Position numbers and translations under genes: made by a program. Shown in pieces: positions 59,640-64,000 of a stretch of 64,000 nt of DNA. Origin of the DNA: Halicephalobus mephisto (Eukaryota > Nematoda > Chromadorea > Rhabditida > Panagrolaimidae); assembly GCA_009193035.1 (NCBI GenBank), contig SWDT01000139.1:44209-108208 (forward strand), given 5' to 3'. Below the pieces are notes generated by a model, which was given only the letters and a program-made list of their open reading frames with translations, had not been told where the DNA came from and searched no databases. Within the stretch, counting starts at the first letter, position 1. Each line of letters starts with the position of its first letter.

Positions 59640-60600
59640 CCAAAAATTTCTAGAAATTTCAAGAATAGTATGGAATTTTATATAATATGATTAAATATTT
59701 TATAATTTTTGACAATTTTTCAGAAATTTTTAGGAATTTCAAGAATATAATAAAATTTTATATAATGCAATTACATATCTTATAATTTTCGATAATTTTT
59801 CAGAAATTTTTAGGAATTTCAAGAATATAATAAAATTTTATATAATGCAATTAAATATCCTATAATTTTTCAGAAATTTTTAGGAATTTCAAGAATATAC
59901 TGGAATTTTATATAATGCAATTAAATATCTTATAATTTTCGATAATTTTTCAGAAATTTTTAGGAATTTCAAGAATATAATAAAATTTTATATAATGCAA
60001 TTAAATATCCTATAATTTTTCAGAAATTTTTAGGAATTTCAAGAATAGTATGGAATTTTATATAATATGATTAAATATCTTATAATTTTCGATAATTTTT
60101 CAGAAGTTTTTAGAAATTTCAAGAATATAATAAAAATATATATGCAATTAAATATCCTATAATTTTTCAGAAATTTTTAGGAATTTCAAGAATAGTATGG
60201 AATTTTATATAATATGATTAAATATCTTATAATTTTCGATAATTTTTCAGAAGTTTTTAGAAATTTCAAGAATATAATAAAATTTCATATATGCAATTAC
60301 ATATCCTATAATTTTTCAAAAATTTTAAGAAATATTAAGAATAGTATGGAATTTTATATAATATGATTAAATATTTTATAATTTTTGACAATTTTCCAGG
60401 AATTTTTAGAATATTAAGAATATAATAAAATTTTATATAATGCAATTACATATCCTATAATCTTTGATAATTTCCCCAAGATTTCTAGGAATTTCGAGAA
60501 TTTAATAGAATTTTACATAATTTATTCAAATATCCTACAAACTTTGATAATTTCCCAAGATTTCTAGGAATTTCAAAAATCCAGTAGAACTTTACATAAT
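59640..60600. repeat. Long AT-rich array TTTTTAGGAATTTCAAGAATA
   Basis: About twelve units of 65-95 bases: CAGAAATTTTTAGGAATTTC, AAGAATATAATAAAATTTTA, TATAATGCAATTAAATATCC. Two variants alternate (ATAATAAAATTTTATATAATGC and AGTATGGAATTTTATATAATAT), an emerging higher-order structure. Confidence 0.92.
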
Positions 60601-60839
60601 TTATTCAAATATCCTACGACTTTTAGGAGCTATAAAAATCACAAATTTTTTCAGAATTTTATAGTTTTTTAAATATTTTATAATTTATAAAATCCTAAAA
60701 TTCCCTAATTTTTCACAATTTAATAAAAAATATCATAGATATTCAAAATTCAGAATTTTTAAAATTTGTGTGAATTTAATTTTTTATAAAAAATATAATT
60801 GAATTATAAAAGTACAATTTTATGAATTTTGCTTTATTA

Positions 60840-61640
60840 CAATTTTTAGAAAACTACGAATCCTAGTGTCCGTCTTCTTGTGATAAATAATTGATTACTG
60901 TCCGAGCCAAACAAGACCCTTTTCCTTGTTTGGACTTACCCGAAAATCCAATAAGCGTTGATCAAACAAGGAGAAATTCGAAACTACTCCACTTCCAAGG
61001 TTAAAAAGGGCCAACTCAGGACGAATACAACTTTTCCGGAAACGAGTTTTTGATGAATCATCCTGTCACGAAGACAAAGTTAACTTCCGCTCCAAAGTTC
61101 GATAACCATGACGGGATCAATGTTGTCGAATTTCTATGGCTTCAAAAATGATTGTCGTGAAATCCTGACGCGAAAATCCACAATAACTGAAAAACTTTTA
61201 TATTACTAAAACACTAGAACTTTATTGTAGTAAAAAAGTGTTTTAAAAACATGAAATTAATTCCCACAGCGAAAATTTTCAAATGTACTAAAAAGTTTGT
61301 TTTTTTCAAATATAAGTAGAAATTTATACAGAAATTAAAAGCGAAATTTTTCATGGCTATAAGGATTTTGTTTCCCCCTCGTACGTCACCAACTGGAAAG
61401 ATGGGTCAGATAAGTAAACAATTAATTTTAAAATTACTGTGAGTTTTTCTGATTTGTGCGAAATAGAAGTAAAATGTAAAAAAGATTTTGTTTATTCGGA
61501 ATATAAGTGGAGATTCGCTACAGTAATGCAGAATAAGAGATGCTTATTATCTTGTTTGGAATATATTTTTGTCGCGAAAGTGTTTGACTATTGCTGTTGA
61601 GTCCTAAAAGATCTGTACATACAAAACGAGTTCATTAAAA
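60840..61640. other. Balanced-composition region, no gene resolved; one perfect hairpin
   Basis: A 9-base perfect stem CCAAACAAG (60907-60915) / CTTGTTTGG (60925-60933) lies around a 9-base loop, with a third related word (ATCAAACAAGG) about 30 bases on. From 61020 to 61150 are short frames (MNHPVTKTKLTSAPKFDN) without splice support. TCCTGACGCGAAAATCC at about 61166 is another copy of the window-wide motif. Confidence 0.4.
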
Positions 61641-61654
61641 CGTCTCTAATGTAT

Positions 61655-61812
61655 CGGATACATTCTTCTTCTTCTTCCTGGCGTTTATCCGGGACGGGGT
61701 CCGCTCTTTTGGTTTTGGTTCCCAGAAATCTCGGTTGCGAGCTAGGCTGGGTCGTTGTCCAACGGTTCCATGTCTCGGTGGAGAGTGTCATGCCATCGGA
61801 GTTTCGGTCGGC
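61655..61812. mobile_element. GC-rich block with TTCTTCTTCTTCTTCC run, possible retroelement end
   Basis: A pyrimidine-triplet run (61664-61679) is followed by a GC-rich stretch, GGCGTTTATCCGGGACGGGG, CCCAGAAATCTCGGTTGCG, GGAGTTTCGGTCGGCC, wholly unlike its surroundings. TGTATCGGATACATT abuts both ends (61648 and 61817), resembling a target duplication. The reading as the tail of a non-LTR retrotransposon or SINE is inference from composition and the triplet run. Confidence 0.45.
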
Positions 61813-61815
61813 CTT

Positions 61816-62170
61816 AATGTATCGGATACATTATATTTAATATATCGATATATTATATATTATTTACCGATATCAATTTAATGTATCAGATATGTTGAAT
61901 ACAATGTGTTGATACATTATATAATGCACCGATATCAACTTAATGTATCAGATACATTGAATATAATATGTTGATACATTATATAATGCACCGATATCAA
62001 CTTAACATATCGATACATTGAATACACTATGTCTGATACGTAAGAACCGTTTTAATATATCAGATACATTATATACAATCCGCGGATATCAACTTAATGT
62101 ATCAGATATGTTGAATATAATATATCTTATACATTAGAATCGTTTCAATGTGTTGATACATTACGTATCT
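61816..62170. repeat. Palindrome-rich tandem array of (T)GTATC(A/G)GATACA
   Basis: Four to five units of about 70-75 bases: TTAATGTATCAGATACATTG, AATATAATATGTTGATACAT, TATATAATGCACCGATATCA. Almost every word is itself a short palindrome, so the array can form many alternative cruciforms. Confidence 0.9.
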
Positions 62171-62852
62171 TGTACCCATTATTTGTGTGTGGAATGAGTT
62201 AGAAAAATAGCATTTATCATTACTGCAGAGCTATATCCTAGGCAGTACAACAGAGAATAGGAGATAAATCTCACACAGATATGGCAATTTTAAATTGTTT
62301 TACATCCCAATTGTACCGTTAGTTATTATGGATAAATAGACTTTAATATCATGTTAACTCTGATCCACAGATCCAATAGTTGCGATAACCTTAATTATTC
62401 ACAAAATACAGATAGAATTTGCAGAAAAAATTACCTAAAATCAAAGTTATCTCCCATCACAAAAGTCTGATAATCGTAATAATCTTGTTTGTTTTTTTAC
62501 TAAGGGATATTTTTCGCACAATGATAAGAAGTACAAATGTTGCTATCACAGTGTGTGAAATCGATTCTTATCATGAAAGCTCAAAAATCACAATTTGTTT
62601 TTTTCAATTATGGATGAAATCCCGTTTCAAAACGTTCTAAAAAATTTCAAAATAGTGATTCATATTGGGTGAAATTACATTTCCCAGATCATACCAGTCC
62701 GTTCCAAGGGTTGTAGACTTTCATTGTTTATTAAAAATCGAAGAAAATTAAACTGCTTTGTTTTCTTTTTTGATTATTTTTTTGTTCCGCTGTCGCGTTC
62801 TCCCTGTTTTTATCGATCAAAACTTTTCAGTTCGACCTTGTTTTCCCTAAAA
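62171..62852. other. Upstream region of the Ly-6-like gene
   Basis: No gene is supported; a 73-codon frame at 62419-62640 looks fortuitous. Near the end, AACTTTTCAG (acceptor, last base 62830) precedes the 5' leader TTCGACCTTGTTTTCCCTAA and the ATG at 62853, which fits trans-splicing. Confidence 0.45.
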
Positions 62853-63229
62853 ATGAGAGGTCTGACTATTTTGATCCTCATTCTGGCCTTTACTTTCGTT
62901 CAAGCTGCTAAAAATTGTTACTCCGGCCAGAACGACAGATACACCCAGAAGCAATGTTCTGCCGGAGGGGATTCTAGCGACTACACTTGTCAAAAATTCG
63001 TTTTGCGAAGGCGGCAGATGTAAGTTTTGATTTTTAAATTTCGAAATAATTTGTAATTCTATTTCATCCTATTGTTTATCCTTCGTTATCTTCCCTGATT
63101 TCAGCTCCATTTACCCTTCGAACTTGCGCTAAAAAGAATATAGGATGTATAGCCGGACCCAGGATCTGTCAATTCAGCGGAGGACGCGGAAAATGCCAAC
63201 GTTGTGATTCCGATTTCTGCAACAAATAA
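62853..63229 (+). pseudogene. Ly-6/three-finger-like secreted protein gene with an exon-phase break
   Basis: Exon 1 (62853-63019) opens MRGLTILILILAFTFVQA, a strong signal peptide, followed by NCYSGQ...QCSAGG...YTCQKF. Exon 2 (63105-63229), after CTGATTTCAG, encodes CAKKNIGCI, GKCQRCDSDFCNK and a TAA. The closing C..DFCN is the hallmark of Ly-6/uPAR-type three-finger domains, here as an endogenous nematode family. The GTAAGT donor of exon 1 leaves a phase that meets a stop nine codons into exon 2. The cysteine frame of exon 2 requires a different phase. The mismatch maps to the T-run at 63001-63004, where a one-base length difference would explain it. It is either a recent frameshift or a homopolymer sequencing error. 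Confidence 0.7.
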
Positions 63230-63299
63230 TCCATTACTATATAGTTCAACATCAAAATTACAATTAAAGTAAAAATTGCACCTTGCACGCAACATTCGG

Positions 63300-63440
63300 G
63301 CAAGTCCACTAATGTGCGATACTTGTGTCCCAGACATTTGTGTCCCAATTACTTATGTTTCAATTCCGCGATTATAACTGAACAAAAAGTATTTAAAACA
63401 AAGTACTCGGACCTGGATGTTTTCAAATCCAGGATCGGAA
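63300..63440 (-). repeat. Inverted counterpart of the 5.9-kb dispersed repeat
   Basis: Read on the minus strand, CCAGGTCCGAGTACTTTGTT, AAATACTTTTTGTTCAGTTA and GGGACACAAATGTCTGGGAC run collinear with 5907-5990 on the plus strand. A further GGGACACAAAGTCTGGGACA lies at 63634. Confidence 0.75.
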
Positions 63441-64000
63441 TCAAAAGTTGACCTTCAGATCCTTGGATTCTGAAGATTAAAAACAATCTTAAAACGTCGA
63501 AAATTTGTCTAAGATTATTCAAAAATTCGGAATTTATCTAAAATTATTTTTAAATTTCTATCTAAAAATATAACTCATTCAAAATAGTTTTAATTTTTTG
63601 AATGAAAGCCTTTAAAATTGGAAAATAAATATTTGGGACACAAAGTCTGGGACACAAGGTGTTGCAACACAAAGTTGACTGGTTTTACGTGATTTGAAGT
63701 TTGATCTTTAGTCTGAATTTTATTATTTACCCAACTTTTCTAAATCTTCTTTTCTGTAAAAAACTCAAAGAAAAATGAACTTTTTAATACTTAAAATTTT
63801 CTTAAATTAATCCAAATCGATATATAAAACCGATTTTTGAAACTTCGATGTTGAAAATAATTACGATTAAACAGTATTCCATAAAATCAGAGTTAATTTA
63901 AGTCTGTGAAAATACTTTAAATATAATATGAGGCTTTTGGTATTTAAATTTATTCGTTTAAATTTGATTCAAACCAAATCTTCGAAGTTTCCAAACAATC
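63441..64000. other. Gene-free tail of the window
   Basis: AT-rich with remnants of the GGGACACAA repeat. No coding exon, RNA gene or transposon end is visible. Confidence 0.45.

Overview
This is AT-rich nematode nuclear DNA, most likely from Caenorhabditis or a close relative. The evidence is short introns of about 41-50 bases in compact genes, TTTCAG/TTTTAG acceptors, probable trans-splice acceptors just upstream of several start codons, frequent TACTGTA and ACCGTAA words, and nematode-type gene families. There are no bacterial operons, phages or CRISPR arrays. Gene models were assembled by hand from splice signals and reading-phase agreement. Positions are base-exact where I could follow the phase; models marked uncertain are not resolved.

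Layout. 0-15 kb (minus strand): a cluster of secreted cysteine-rich proteins. These are a partial gene with two Kunitz domains, two lustrin-type domains and a cysteine domain (1-3642), a thyroglobulin-1/Kunitz/lustrin protein (7686-9767) and a 383-residue secreted protein of unknown family (12883-14850). LTR fragments, a dead mariner transposon and simple repeats separate them.

15-26 kb: the housekeeping core. On the minus strand lie poly(A) polymerase, one or two small unresolved genes, choline/ethanolamine phosphotransferase, a small acidic-tailed protein and mitochondrial EF-Ts, tightly spaced as in a nematode operon. A 150-residue gene on the plus strand and a 177-residue gene on the minus strand then converge; I recognise neither.

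28-32 kb (plus strand): EIF1AD, and a calcineurin-B-homologous EF-hand protein (CHP/pbo-1 type).

33-55 kb (minus strand): one PB1-domain gene whose first intron appears to be about 17.4 kb. That intron is filled with at least ten separate families of tandem arrays, and two further phase-compatible candidate first exons lie inside it.

55-64 kb: mostly arrays, a possible two-exon micro-gene, a palindromic TGTATC-rich array, a GC-rich block that may be a retroelement end, and a Ly-6-like secreted protein gene whose first exon is out of frame with its second.

The most unusual aspect is the repeat landscape. A short motif close to GGTCCCGACACGAA, or decayed relatives of it, recurs from end to end, embedded in arrays whose monomers otherwise differ. 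I did not find a convincing new enzymatic or defence system.
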